Assembly: GCA_010645155.1 (NCBI GenBank)
Contig: CM021315.1
Span: 7,659,464-7,723,463, forward strand
Length of the DNA: 64,000 bases
Reading direction: 5' to 3'
DNA from: Tigriopus japonicus
Taxonomy: Eukaryota; Arthropoda; Copepoda; Harpacticoida; Harpacticidae
In this document: piece by piece, positions 1-13,110 of the stretch
Numbering within the stretch: the stretch's first letter is position 1
Layout: each line of letters begins with the position of its first letter
Position numbers and translations under genes: made by a program
The notes under the pieces: model-generated
Told to the model about the DNA's origin: nothing
The model's input: the letters and a program-made list of their open reading frames with translations, nothing else
Database searches by the model: none

Positions 1-2
1 TG

Positions 3-239
3 ACCGGGGACAAGCTTACCTACGTGGACTTCCACCTGTACGAAGCCCTGGATCATGTTCGAAAGTTAATTCCCGGGATCTTGGACAACTGCCCCCATCT
101 TTCCAAAGTGATGGATCAGTTCGAGAGGCTTCTTTTTATTCAAGATTACCTTAGATCCGATCGATTCAAGCCGTACCCATTGTGGAGTGAGCGATCCAGC
201 ATTGGATTAAAGGAAGGCGATTATGAGACCGACTCGTAA
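3..239 (+). CDS. Mu-class glutathione S-transferase, last exon (partial)
   Basis: The frame is open from the left edge to a TAA at 237-239. It reads TGDKLTYVDFHLYEALD and then a run ending in SDRFKPYPLW. This matches the C-terminal all-helical domain of mu-class cytosolic GSTs, which conjugate glutathione to electrophiles: the GDK(L/I)TYVDF motif, a leucine-rich helix with DRFE-like spacing (here DQFERL), and the terminal RF-P-P-W pattern. The last 17 residues after LW are an ordinary divergent tail. The thioredoxin-like N-terminal domain and the earlier exons lie left of the window. Nothing in the visible part is broken. No AATAAA was seen in the next 200 bases, so the 3' end is undefined. 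Family assignment is confident; orthology to a particular GST is not possible from one exon. Confidence 0.82.
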   Translation, partial: TGDKLTYVDFHLYEALDHVRKLIPGILDNCPHLSKVMDQFERLLFIQDYLRSDRFKPYPLWSERSSIGLKEGDYETDS

Positions 240-3200
240 CGCAATTATCAAATGGATCTAATGGTCAAGACCCTGTTTCGGGCGTCAGACAAGAATACAG
301 AGTTGTAATTTGCATTCCTTCCTGTCTTTTTAATATCGGAAACAAGTTTTGCCGTCCAAAGATCCAGTCACGTGAGACCGCTATCATGCTTTACTACATC
401 ACGAGGTGTGCAATGTTTTAAACAGTTGTGCATTTAACAAAAACAAACTATTTTGTGTTTTTTGAATTGTCAAAAGCTCATCTGTTTTTAGTTGGCGCAC
501 GGCATCTGATATGGCAATCTGAAAATGGAATTATGTTCAGGGCATTTTTTCAATTATTTGGATCCCAATTTTGAAATTTGTGGAAGATTGCATCCTGAAA
601 ATTGAACGATTTAGTCCAGTGTAGCGACATAAGAATCTCAGTTTCAATCAAATACTGTATTAGAGGCAAACTACAGACGAAGCAAATAGGGGTGAATATG
701 GCTGCGTTGAAAAAAAAGAGGCTTGACTTCCTCACTTGGTGCAGCCCTTTTTACCGATTCTAGCGAGATCGAACCGTTTACATTTTACAAAACTGAAACA
801 TAAAATGAGTTCAAAACTGTTCAATTTATCTTCATTCAGAAATAACAGAGGAATCTCCTCAAGATTTCATCAAAATTCAGACAAGACAAGAAAAAGCTCG
901 ATAATCCGTTTCATGGCAAGTTCTAAAGCGTTGACCGTCCAATTTCAAACGAATCCTCTATCCAGTTTTTCAAAACGGAGACCTGGACTTCATTCGACCA
1001 TCGTTTCACGGAACTTTGTCGTACAAATATATGCTTTTTTCGCTTTGAACAAACAAACTCAATGACCTCTTGTCTGCAAACTCTCAAATTAGTGTTGGCC
1101 GTCTGTTGGTATGCCAAGGCAATGAAGCACGTTTTATCTTTGTACGTACGTATGTTCAATCGGATATCCGCAGATCCTGAATCTCAAGTTGCGAAGCGAT
1201 CTGAACTGAACTTGTCTTTCCTGTATTCTAACTGGGCAAGGAGTCGTTATTTCATCTTCTTTTTCTTCCTTAGACCGGATTTTCAGGAAGCTTTTGATTA
1301 TGGAGTCGCACTGTTTGAGGTCTGTTTAAACATGTTGGTTCTGTTCTCAGTCAGAGGATGAAGCAAATTCCGAAGCAAGAAGATTCCAATCATGTTTTAA
1401 TTTTACACCAACCTGATATTGATTCATGTCTTTGGAAGGTGAAAAGTGGATTGAACATGAAACAGGTTCATTTGAATTGATCGGGATTCCCACCTGTAAA
1501 AGCTTCCTTCCTTGACAACATCATAACCGTATAATCGAATGCCTCGAACCAAAAAAAAATCACGTTTGTCTCCTCCGCAACGAAACAACTTAGTCATTGT
1601 CCATGTAATCAGGCCAAGAAACTCGGTTCGAATTTTCCCTCTAACCCCATTACGATGTCATCTCCAAAGAACTGGGTAGGAATCAGATGCCCAAACTCAC
1701 ACCATGATTCATGCTTAGAACTCGACAATAACAACCTAGCGGTTCCTCCGAGATCCTGAATTGGTTGTCAGTGGCCACCACCATCACCACCTTTACCACC
1801 ACGTTGTTGCCATATCTGTCCACCGGTAGGTAGATTGTTGAGGAGTGACGAGGCCTGGCGTTTCGCATCGAGCTTCCGAGAAACGTTTGGAGGCAACATC
1901 AACTCCAGAGTGATGATGGTAGTGCTGTGAGCGGGAGATTGCCAGAAGCATCCGACGCCAAGTCCCGTTATTCCTTGGAATGAAAAGAGGACATCTCACG
2001 ATCACCCAAGGAGGAAGGAGAACGGGGTAGGCCTAGTAGGCATGCTCCACCTTCTTCTCATGCTCCTCGTCATGGTTATCCTCCTCACACCTGTTGTAGC
2101 GAGGAGAAGTAGTGAAGCTCATTCTATCCATCCAGGAAATGAACGATCAAGCCTGATCCATCCTGGAGCACTAATAGCAGCCAGGCAATCACGTGTCTTT
2201 GATTCGATGGATGGATGGATGGATGGATGCTGCAGGTTGCTGTTCGTTACATCATCAGTGGTTTTGGCCTTGGACTAACGGAAGACCAGCTGGATTTGAC
2301 ATTCGCTTTTTAATGTTGTCCTGGTAACAACAGACATGGCGGACAGAAATTCTGCGAGCATTTTCACCTGGGTTCGTGGTTGGCATGACATCAAATCAAA
2401 TGGAACGAGACTCCTCAACCGACAGACGGGAGGCCTTTTGTAATTGGATGCCGAGCAAGAGACGTATATCATGTTCAAGGTAGTTCTGTTCGTATGTTTC
2501 CCTCCAAGATCGCGAGAATGCAAAGTGTTTCCTTCTTCACTTGACCTAGAAATTTGCCTTGGCAAGTCAAACGTATCGAATCGAGATTCATACCGTCGAC
2601 GCGTTCCTCTCAGGCTGGGTTTCAAATCACCAACCAAAAACTCCTGTCACAATCAGGGGCTTGTCTTCAGATCCAAAATCACGTAAACAACGTGAGGACC
2701 AAAAGCTGTCTAATTTCTCTGGTCGTGGTCACTCTTTGGTTTGATTACTTAGCTGGAGAGTTTTAAAATACCCAAAATGTTTCCGGGGTGCTCTTCAATG
2801 CATTTGGCTCGGCCATTTTTTCTACGCAGTTAGAGTTGTCGATGCTGATGATGATGATATTGGGATCCCCATCAGGGCATCCGCGTTTCGTAGATTGAAA
2901 TCTCTTCTCAACTGTCGTCGTCTAGTGTACCTAATCTTCCATTCCTTATGAGGGATGCCAAATGGCGTGCCCCTTGGACGACATGGGGTGAGTTTTCAAA
3001 CCACTTCCATTCACCACCCCCTCTCCGATTCAAAGACAACTGGCAACAACCACAGATGTTCAGAGTTCGGAGACGAGTCTACACCGTACGTAGTGTCTTA
3101 CTTCCATGGGCGGTTTGGAACAACGCTTTATTAATGAAGGGGCTCCTTTTTCCGACGGTTAGTAATTGCATTGGCGCACAGCTTAAAAAAGAAAAACACC

Positions 3201-6200
3201 GAGATTTCCCACAGAAGACCCCAAGGACCAGCTCGATTTACAGGGCTTAAAATATCTGGGATGGAAGAGTTGTCCGGCTTTCGATGGTTGACTGAGGATC
3301 TACTTTGTCGGATCTATGATCGACTTTCATGGTTTGGTTGATCATGCAACACCCTTCGTGGATGAAACTACAATGCATGAGGCGGATTGACCGATTTCGT
3401 TCCTCCCCATCACAAAAGTACACGTTTTATTGCGTATTAGAGTTGGACTAGATGTGGACCGATTTCTATGTATCATTTTTTTTCTTTTTTCTCAATTGAG
3501 TCAAAAGTCATTCAGATTGCGATTTGTTAAATACCAGACGTGATTGATGCGTACATGGATCGAATAAAGCGACATGATCAAAGTCAATCTTTTTTAGCCA
3601 CCCTCTAAGAATGAACTTCTATCGAGTCTAGATTTTGTCTGGCTTATGACATTCCAATCAATGGAATTTTGGCCGTGGGCTATTCAAAATTTGCTTATTA
3701 ATTCCATTTCGGCTATCACTAGGAGCCCTGACAGAGCCAATCCTCCAAAGTTGCAGTACAAACCAAACACAGAGAAAGTGTACCCTAAGAAAATGTCAGA
3801 AAAATTGGCCATTTATATATTCTTTTTTTCAAAAATATTTTTTTGGACGATACAAAAAAATTTGTACATATCAATGCCTTAGGTTTACTTACAAAATAAA
3901 CGATGATGATGAAACATGTTTTAGAAGAAGAAAAATACCAGCATCAAATTTGAAACTTAAACTTACGTTTAATTTTTTTACAAATCTTGTAGTAGGTTTG
4001 AATCAAGCTTGATGATTAAACCTCATAAAGCAACCCCTTTCACTATTTATGCTGAACATCACAGAGCTTACTTCAAAACTAACTTTTAAAACTCAGTCAT
4101 CTCCTTCGAAAAGGAGCACTTCGTCTGAAGCGCCCGTTTTCCCAACTACGAACCCTTTAATTGTGATGGCTGAACCGGGCGTTCTTGGTATTGTCTCTTT
4201 ATGATTTGACAATAATCACCCCCCTTAAACCCCGGTAGTACGATATTCTCGAGAAGATAGTACATGATGCTGGAGCTGCCGCTTTTGCTGCTGCTATCAA
4301 CCGCACCCTCCCAAAAAATTCGTATGTTCCGAAGGCAATGGAGAAATTATGCCAACCTGCTTATCAGGCCATTTTTACCTTCAGTACCCGGTGTCATGGA
4401 TGTCGTTGGGACATACACAATTTTCTAGTTCAACTTGGGTAAATATCGAAAACAATAGTAGCCATAATTTTACATTTTCCTGCAAATTCAGAATCGTTGG
4501 GTTAACACGAGTGAGTTTTTTCGGTTTTTCCCATGAGTAAAATAGGAGCACGTGTTTTAGATTTATGCAAGTGTTGTCCATCTTAAATACATTGAAATTC
4601 GACATACTGTGAAACCCTCGTTACCATTTGAAGAAACCCTTTCTGTTTTTGTATCCTAGACCTTTTAAGAACTCAAATCTGAATAAGAAATGTCTACGTA
4701 GAATGGATGTAAAAAGTTACTTTGCTTGACGGGCGTGAGCAGAATTTTCTTATTATGTCTTCCATGTCTACACACTCGAAACAAAAAGCCACGAAAACCA
4801 CTTGTTTGAAATAGCAAAAAATGTACTACAATACACATTCAGAGTTCATAAACGCTCAAGGCTGGTCATAAATTTTCGCATAAAGATACTTCAATATCAT
4901 GGCAATCAAATGATGCCTGGAAAAGTTAAACCCAAGAGCCTTTCCTTCGATGTGGATAACTTACCCCCCATGGCTTACTTTGAACCCATTAATGGTTGTA
5001 GAAAGTGGGTAAATAGTCCAAGCATTAAGTTACATGCACCACGTTTTTACGTTGTATCAAGGAAAGGGCACAATTTTCAAGGATTAAGTCAAAATCGTTT
5101 TGTAAATCTCAATAATGTCTGAACACTAAAATGAAGAAAGATTTATGGCTGTCCGAAAGCCAAGTCAACGAACATGAAAGCCAAAGGTCGTGGAATGCTT
5201 TCCGAACAATGATTTGGAATGATTGTGTCATCGTCGCCTGGTTTTGTTCTCCTCTTAACAGGTCTGCAAAACTTTTGAACAGACAGTGAGAGCCTCGAGA
5301 TCTCATTAAATGGCTTCAAATAGAGGGCTCAAGCTCAATCTAGTGCATCTATTTTCGATGATCAGAAACCAAGATGTTTTTGTAGGTGTGTGTGTGTACC
5401 AGAAGAACTGGCATTAGTGGTGTTGCCGATGTCGTAGAAGAAGAAGAAGAGGAAAAAGATGTGGTAGTAGTACTGTAGAAGTATGAGCAACAGAAGTAGC
5501 AGTAGTAATCGTAACCAGTGGTACAGGTCCATCTTGGATGGTAGAGTGGCTGATCGGAGGAATGCCTTTCCACCTTGGATATGTGTACACATGCATGCGT
5601 GCCTGCGTGCGTGTGTATGTGTGAGTGTTTTGAAGAGGGGGGAGGGGTTTGAAAGGTCTTTGACTTTTCCCATTTCGTCAACACCATCCATCGGGGTCCG
5701 GGTTGAAAGGATTTTGGAAATGTTACTCGGTGTTTTTAATGTCTAGTCGGAAACCTGTCTGGAGCGCTCGGCAGCACTCTTTCTGAATCCCGATGTATGT
5801 GAGGTATGTGATAAGCAATTTTCTTGCAGAGTAATCATTGACCACTTGGAATAGAACATGAAGTACGTTTCTCAGTGACAGACGGACGGTCTGACTGACT
5901 CGCAGACTGACAACCATCACCAAGTGGGTGAGTTAAAGCGAGTGTGAGTGAGTGAGTGAGTGAGATAGGGAGCCAACCAAAGGGTCTTTGCCCTCTGAGA
6001 CGAAAAGTCGTCTGACATGGAGAAATTTATTTCCAAGCCTCTCTCCAATTTCATCGAGGACCAAAGGCGACTTGTCATGGACGTCAGTCCGTCCAACCCA
6101 CAGCAACTTACGTTGTTGAGATCCATAAATCCGAATTCCAATTCCTCCCCAAATTCGCCCCAAAAGCCAACTAACTCTTGGGGTGGTTCAAATCCCGATG

Positions 6201-8900
6201 TTGAGGGGATTTTAAAAATATCCGACGCCATCATGTAATAATGCTTGCCACCCTCCATGGATGAAAGACAAGATTAGTAGTTGTTGACGACGATTTGGAC
6301 CCAAAAATAACTTGCATCACTGGCTTGTTTGTTTGCCTGCTACAAAAGAGCGAACAGAAGAAACGCTTGACAAGATCCCTATCACTCGGATAAAGCGATC
6401 TCGAAAGCCCCGTTCGGGAAGCACCTTTTCAAAACCGATCGACCATTAGGGATGCTTCACGCCGTTTCGGACGGTTTTCAATGACTCTCACATGTCCGAC
6501 AAAGCATTAGGGGTCATTCTCAAATCGGCCCCATGACCAATGTATCCCATCAATCCGTGCTTCATTCAAGCCTCCTTCCGGATCAAATCGCTCGTGTGCA
6601 CTAACGAGCGTGAAAACACTGTTGCTTAGCCAAGTTATCTAATACCGAGGGATGATCCCCGTCATGTGTAGTCGCTTTCAAGCTTCGGTCTAGGACATCA
6701 ATTACCTCCCGAGCGAACACCACGAGACTGATGGTCCTTTGATTCTTTTTTTTTCTGGGCAAAAGAAAATGACCGAAGTAGCGTGGTTGTTGTAGGAGTA
6801 GCAGTTTTGGAGGGGCTAGTCGTAAAACGATTCGAGCTTGAAATGCATAGCGCCATTTTGGGAGTTTGTAACGCAACGGATGGTTGCTCAATGGCAGGCA
6901 GCCAAGACGAACATGGTGTTGATCCTTTCATTTGTCGGGGTGAATGTCCTATGGATACTTCCTAGTTCTCATAAATTGTCAGGTATTCTTGGGTAGAGAA
7001 AGACTTGCCTGACAAGATAAGATCTTGCTGGAAGGTTTTCGTCTCGAAAGTGACAAGAGCCCTGGATACAACGTAATAATAGCCATGCCCGCCTCCCCAA
7101 GCAACCATCCAAGAAGTCCTCCAGCACCACCGAAGCAACAGTCCAACGTCCATTTAAGATTGGAAACAAGTCTGGAGTCCGTTTAGAGAGAAATTCCATC
7201 TGAAAGCCCCCACCAACGACAAATGACCGTTCTCAGCGGTTTTGTGACCCAAGGGGTACTTACAACGTATTCAGGTAATGAGAAGGAAGCGAGTTTCTCC
7301 GCCATCCACATGTCGTCGTTGCATGTGGTGCCAAAGAGACAACGCTTACTATGTAAATGGGAATACGAAAACGTGCCTAGAGACCTGTTAACACACGGGC
7401 TTTTGGTTTTGGAACCAATTCTAATCACATGGAAGAAATTCGTGGGCCCTTCAGGGGGCGATTGTCGTCATTTTTAGGATCATGGGGTTGTCTCGAGGTG
7501 ATTAAAAGGGCAATGACTTTTTCCTAGTCTTCAGGCCCGCAGCTAAGAGCTAATAATGATGATGATGATCACCATCATGAGCTTGAGAGGGGGCCGAGAA
7601 CGTATCAAATAGGCCTGTGCGATAGAAAGGAAAAATACGAAGATGTTAACGCTTAGTCACGAGAGTTTTCCAGTGATTTAATGATTTTTTACCGGCCTCG
7701 ACCTATTGGCAGTCTTGGTGAACAATGAACTAAAAAGCAATACTTCGAAAAAACGACGTTTGTTAAATGAGCGAATCTTGTGTTAGTTCCTATTTTGGAA
7801 AAAGGAACGTGGTCCGATTTAATCAATAGAGAAATATTTGACACACCCATAACCAAAAGAAAGAATGGAAAAACATGTGCTTATGCCTTTGAATGATTTA
7901 TAGCACTCTTCGGAAAAATAGAAACCTCGATAAGAGTGAGAAAACTGAAACAAAAATATGGATCTCCTCCCGGAATAAGCCAGAAAATTTACACTTTGAT
8001 TTCACCGATTGGTTTGTCATGTTCTCACAAAGGGTAGTGTCGAACTTTCAGCAAAAGAGAAAGACACTAAATTGCTCCAATTTATAAAATAAATAGTAGT
8101 TCAAAAAGACTTACAACTCACGTAAATGATTTTTATTCAATCAGTGAAAGAAAGCTATTAGTGTAAGGTTAATAGTTCTTCTGAATTGCAACTTGGCACG
8201 GTTATTGGCTTCTTGCTCGTGCACGGGTCAATTCCACTTAAGAATTATGCCAAGTCAAACACAAGGATGGTCGTGTTAGTGACCATATAATTATCGCTTT
8301 GCCATGGAAAGGTTTAAAGGATATTTCTCATGGTTTTAACGGTCAAAAAAGTTGAGGGGAACTTGTTAATCGCACAGTCTTAGACAAACGAAACTCCGAG
8401 AGTTGTTTGCTGCAAGACGTAATTTTTTCATTGGCCCTCTTGGTTGAGATGTTCAGCGAGTATCATTCGTGACAGCAGGAGAAACTTCAAGATGGAAAGA
8501 CATGCGGTCTACCTCGGAGATCGACAGGAAAGGCCCCCTCTCTTTCTCTCCATACATGCCTTCGTAATCAAGATTGCCAACGCGAGAAACAATGGAGCTA
8601 GAAACAAAAGGAAACAAACGAATATCGTGGTTGTTGTTGTTGTGGCCGTGACTCTCATCATGTTTGGAATATGTGCCCGAAGGTGGAGAAGCGAGCTCTC
8701 TTCTTGGTCTTAGGTGCTCTCCAACCATCCATCCAGTTCGTCCGTCGTCCTAAGAAGTTGATGAACGCGGAAGGGAAACCATTTTAGGGTGGATTTCTCT
8801 CCTTGAGAAAGGCACCTCTTCGTTAGGTTCCCTGTGTGGCAGTGGTCGTCGAGGACGTACCCGAGAACAAGTGAACAGGGCCTACTATGTAGGAGTTACC
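240..8900. other. Long region without a supported gene
   Basis: Several open frames of 60-120 codons occur on both strands, but they overlap each other antisense, lack splice sites with matching phase, and resemble no family I know. The least bad is + 6017-6238 (73 codons, acidic and Ser/Asn/Pro rich, ending SDAIM), which could be a small gene or an exon but has no support beyond being open. Simple repeats are present: GGAT units at about 2207-2229, GAA/AGG tracts at 5440-5460, TG-rich at 5380-5400 and 5600-5630, GTGA units at 5941-5963, and GAT units at 7555-7570. No RNA gene was recognised. Confidence 0.5.
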
Positions 8901-9656
8901 AACTCAGGTGGTGTGAGTGAGAGAGTGCAGTCATATAGTGAGTGTGTGTATGTGTGGATAAGACAAAAAGTGACACGAGCAGAAGATCTTCTTCGTGTTC
9001 TGGTCTTCTCTGGCAGGAGTAAGTAAGTGCCTTCACGGTTCAAACCGTGGGTTGCGCTTTTCTTTGGGACTCTGAGGGGTCTCTTCGAGTCGCTTCGAAG
9101 TTCGGTGTTCTGTGTGTCTCTCTCCCTCTCGCTTATGGCCATCCTCGGCACTTGTTGCAGTAGTTCTAGTAGTGCTAGTAGTAGTAGTAGAAGATGTAGG
9201 TACTCGCTAGCTTACTTTCCTTGTGGAGAGCTCGAACCTCCTGTGGAAAAGATTCAGTCAAAAATCTCTTTCGACTTTTCTGGCAACAACTACGCACACT
9301 CAGTTGGAGACTGGTCCTCAACAACTCCACATCTATTTTTGCTTTCTCCTCTCCTCCATCTCGGACTTGTCCTTTTTCCCCTTGGCTCCCTCACAGAACC
9401 CACTTTTTTGACAGACACATCTTCCCATCCCCTTGTCACCTTATCCTTCTGGATCCCTCAGAACTCTTTCCCTGGAAGTGCGATACAAGCAAAAAGAGCG
9501 CGTCTTCGACCACCGTCTTCAACGAGTAATCGTCTCATCACAACATTAGAGCAACAACAATCATCCGATCCCGGATATCATTTTCATTCATTGATCTGAT
9601 AAACTACTCTCGTTCTTCGCTTTACCGCACAGGAAGCCAAATTGCAGTTCAACAAG

Positions 9657-10719
9657 ATGTCATCTTCCATCATTTCTAAGCGTGGCTCGTCTTGTTCTGC
9701 TTCTTCTTCTTCTCGATCTTCTTGGACGACACCTCGTTTGAGGGACTCGAGCACCGCCAAGACGCACGTCTCCTCGTGCGTGTATTCTTCTTCATCGTCC
9801 CAGACCCCCGTCCATGCCTCTTCTACTTCTTCTTCAAAATCAACATCTTCCCTTCATGCCGTGTTGATTACCAGGACTCCTACAAAATCGTCCACGAGGA
9901 CCCTTACTTCATCAGCGAGTGCCACTTCCACAAGCACTGGTGGTTGTTCCTCCTCCTCCGCCTTCTTTTCTGCTCGTCCGTGTTCTTCTGACAACAGCAG
10001 ATGGACAATCAACAGGAAGAGTTGTTGTACGCAACTTGGATACGCAACGCCATCCTCCTCCTCCTCATCATCCACGGCTGGATGCCACACCAACCACCAA
10101 TTCCTCATGCCACTCATGTTGACCCTAACCTACGCCGATCCCCACCTATTCTCCATGTTTATGGCAATGGTCGCGGTAGCAGCTACTGCCACTGCCACCA
10201 TTGTTGCTGTCGCCAAATCCGAATCATCGACTCCAACTTCATCATGCCAACAATCCCGAGATACTTCGTCCACAAAGTCCCGAATCTCAGTTGAGGATCG
10301 GGTGTCCTTGGAAAAGGTTGCATCATCATCAATTCCCCTCGTCAAGACGACAGCAACAGTAATAACAGCAACGAGACCAAAAACAACAACTCCTCTTCCT
10401 CCGGCAAGAACTTCTTGGGCTCAAAATAACAACACCATCACCACCGCCACCATGACCCGTTGCATTCAGAACCACACGGTCGTCTCAGATCACCATCAAC
10501 ATTGCCATGAACATGCCGCCATTGACAATGACAATGCCACTGTCACCGACATCTTTGAAGATCATCCTCATGACATTCTCACTCAAGGAATCCCCGAATA
10601 CTTCAGATTTGCAGACCCCACTGGCGTCTATGGCATCCTCGACGAAATTGACATCCTCACTCAACGCATGGAAAACTACCCCATCAACCTGATCCTGGCA
10701 CCTGGAACATTAGAAAAAG
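9657..10719 (+). CDS. Possible exon, Ser/Thr-rich hypothetical protein
   Basis: A frame open for about 390 codons runs from before 9642 to 10802. The ATG at 9657 follows a plausible acceptor (cgcacag, near 9633). The first two thirds are dominated by TCN, ACN and CAN codon repeats, giving poly-Ser/Thr with Ala/Val runs. The last 70 codons before 10719 look like ordinary protein with C-ended codons (for example TDIFEDHPHDILTQ and PEYFRFADPTGVYGILDEID), followed at 10720 by a good donor, GTAAGT. No later exon was found on this strand, and no known domain was recognised. A second frame is also open from 9683 to 9990 and from 10001 to 10294, which is expected of trinucleotide-rich DNA, so the true frame of the first part is not certain. 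It may be a first coding exon whose partner exons are far away, or a UTR. Confidence 0.35.
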
Positions 10720-10791
10720 TAAGTCAATTTTGGACCTCTTTTTCAAAACAGGGTAGGGAACACGAAGTGTATGTAGTTAATGGCGAATTCC

Positions 10792-11044
10792 TCAGGACAT
10801 GAGGTGTTGTCTCTGGTAGGGAGTAATTGGGAGACGGAATGGCCTGATTGACGGGAACAATATTTCCTGATTTTGATCATTAGTGGTGGTGTCGTTACGC
10901 TGCAGGAGGTTCTTCCGAGGAGATCCAGCCAATTGAGAAGTAGTTCTAGTAGTAGTACTACTAGTAGTAGTTGAAGTAGTGGTAGTTGTTGGTGTAGTTG
11001 AAGTAGAAGTGCTACTACTGGTAGTCTTAGGACTGTCTTTTTTG
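10792..11044 (-). CDS. Possible last exon, mucin-like Thr/Ser-rich tail
   Basis: On the minus strand, an acceptor-like pyrimidine tract ending in CATAG just before 11044 opens a frame of 83 codons to a TGA at 10792-10794. It begins KKDSPKTTSSST, continues as a Thr/Ser/Pro block typical of O-glycosylated linkers, then reads RTTSQLAGSPRKNLL and ends in PITPYQRQHLMS. Amino-acid usage in this frame is much more protein-like than in the overlapping leucine-rich frame, which is the longer open frame. Upstream of the proposed acceptor this frame meets a TGA, so the splice site is required. No partner exon could be identified in the 600 bases upstream. It faces the exon ending at 10719 tail to tail. 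Function unknown. Confidence 0.28.
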
Positions 11045-11560
11045 CTATGAGGAAGTTGAAGATATTCAAGAAGTCAGCCAACTCTGTAAAAAATGAATAC
11101 GTAGGAACAATTAGGATTGGTTTGGTTCCCGTCCTGTGGTTGTTGCCAAGCAATACAAACCACATCACAATCGCTTCTTTTTGCATCACACAAATCCACA
11201 TTCAGATCCAGTCACATTAGACCAACAGGAATCGTTTAATCTGGACTCATCTGACAGATCTCATAGAGCACTCAAGATTTAGGCCCATACAAACTTATAT
11301 TAACCACCAGTCAGCTGTAGGAAAACCACTTCCACCTTCTCGAAAAGAGTCAATGAACTGAGCCAAGTCCACTTTCGATCTCTCGACCAAAGACGATCAC
11401 CTTGAGGTAAATTATCTTTCCTACCAAAGCAGCATACTACGAACGTAAGCGACGGAAGACCCACTTGTGAAGCTACCAGACCAAGTTCTAAAATGTACTG
11501 TACGTAGTATAGGTCAAAAAGTGCCCACTCAAACCGATTTGTTGGCAACTGGTTCGCGCT
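11045..11560. other. Short gap without a supported gene
   Basis: Lies between the Thr/Ser-rich exon and the 3' end of the canopy-like gene. Only short unsupported frames on both strands were seen (for example minus 11300-11548). Confidence 0.5.
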
Positions 11561-11566
11561 TTTATT
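11561..11566 (-). promoter_or_regulatory. Poly(A) signal of the canopy-like gene
   Basis: The minus strand reads AATAAA about 85 bases after the TGA of the canopy-like gene, giving a short, plausible 3'UTR. Confidence 0.5.
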
Positions 11567-11649
11567 TCAGCGTCTTCAAAAAGTGAAGAAAAAAGATGCA
11601 ATGCAAAACCCGACCTTGTGGTTTACGTTTTGTACTTTGCACAGGAGAA

Positions 11650-12216
11650 TCATAACTCTTCCTTAGTATCTTGAGCCTTTCGTTGCTGTTCTGACCGCTC
11701 GCGATCTCGTTTTCGTGTGGGAAACTCTTGATCCTCTCGGCAAGCTTGAATGGAAGACTCTCCTCGGCAAAAGCTCTCCAGCAACATATCCACGTTAGAC
11801 ATTTTGCCGCCATGAAATTGCTCTTGGAGTAATTGCTCGAGTTCAAAACGCCACGTCTTCAAGAGAGCGGAGCAGGCCTGCCAGAAGATGCAACGTCGAA
11901 TTTAAAGAGCCAATGAATGTACTTTCCAAATGTGCTGCCAAAGGGCTCTCTTACGTACCTTGGCCATCTTGGGCGGGGAGAGAATATACTTTCGAAGGTG
12001 GTCGGTAGAACAAACGGAATCGAGTGCATTCTTGATCCGCTTCTTGAGCGTTGTTCCTCTGCTTTGGATCATCATTTCTGTGACTTCCGTAATGGTTGCG
12101 TAGCAGGCTTCGCAAAAGAGGAACTGATCCTTGAGCTCGGTTGGCACCGGTTTGGCAGTCTCAGCCCATGTTACACTTAGAATTAGACACAAACTCAAAA
12201 TCGCCCAATGAGACAT
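11650..12216 (-). CDS. Canopy/MZB1-like saposin-B ER protein, two exons
   Basis: Exon 1 runs from 12216 down to 11959 and exon 2 from 11877 down to 11650. The 81-base intron has a GTACGT donor and a TTCTGGCAG acceptor in phase 0. The product is 161 residues. It starts with a clean signal peptide (MSHWAILSLCLILSV..AE) and contains a Cys-patterned saposin-B-like fold: FCEACYATITEV near residues 33-44, a Cys in SVCSTDH, ACSALLKTW at the exon join, and ESFCRGESSIQAC near residue 125. The protein ends in KEEL, a KDEL-type ER retrieval signal. This architecture (signal, CxxC-type saposin-B, acidic tail, xEEL) fits the canopy/MZB1 family of ER co-chaperones, whose vertebrate members assist receptor or immunoglobulin folding. 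Which member it is cannot be decided. An in-frame upstream ATG would add 33 residues before the signal peptide; I chose the inner ATG because it places the signal at the N-terminus. Confidence 0.72.
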
Positions 12217-13103
12217 AGCAAAGACTAATTTTTGTCTTTCAACTTTTAGATTCGCTCCAGGATTATGTATTCCACCCAATGCAACGATCAAGCAAACTCT
12301 GAGCCCAACAGCCACAGAGTTCAGGAGCTTATCACAAGGTAAGTTTTGGTTTCGTAAAACTCCTCTATTTATTTTTGGTCAGTTGGGCGATGCGATTGTA
12401 ATTGCTCTCTTATTTGCCGTTTGTAGATCTCCAGGTCCAATCCTGGCCTTTTGAAAGGCTGCTAGGATGACGAAGAAGACATTTTTCTCCCTCTCAATCA
12501 AGCTGGAAATGATGATCATCTCCAACCCAACCAACGTACAAAACCTGGATGATGAATGGCTCTCTTCTTTCTGATGACCTAACTAACCCTATCTCTTCAG
12601 ACCTGATCTGTGATTAAGCATCCAACGCCCCGCCGTCGTTACTGTGTCGTTATCATCATCTTTTTTTTATTATTGTCCATTGCTCTTTAGCTGCCAATTG
12701 TAATCCCAATAATGCTGCCAATTTGTTGGAATCGTCAAGCGCAAACCAAATGAAAACAAAAGAGAACCGCCCCTTCTCTCCTGATCAACGTGGAGAACAG
12801 ATGCTCATCGGAAGACGAGATAATACAATCTGCTACCAAGTTGGTCGAATGAAGGTGACGACGAATTACTTGACGCTTGACGTTGCCGCAAATACCCAAA
12901 TGTTACAGGTTGATGATTGTGTTCATATTTGTTAATTTTGATCACCTAGGTAGTTTTCCATTCTACAAAGTTAGATGAAATATATTTAATAGACAACTCC
13001 GCGTCTTTTCATCCTGCAACAAATTTTATTCCAAAGGTAGTCCAAAACTTCCCAACATGGCTGACTGTTTGGAATCATTAAAAATGCATTTCCGACTGAA
13101 TGA
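12217..13103. other. Intergenic, no supported gene
   Basis: Contains a short T-run near 12660 and an unsupported 70-codon frame at + 12723-12935. Nothing else was recognised. Confidence 0.5.
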
Positions 13104-13110
13104 GGTTTCC

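Noticed and set aside
736..1361. Overlapping open frames of 78-109 codons on both strands
   Set aside because: They overlap antisense, have no recognisable motif, no splice support and no codon bias.
1620..1640. GGTTCGAATTTTCCC as a tRNA B box
   Set aside because: No matching A box or pairing stems at the right distances.
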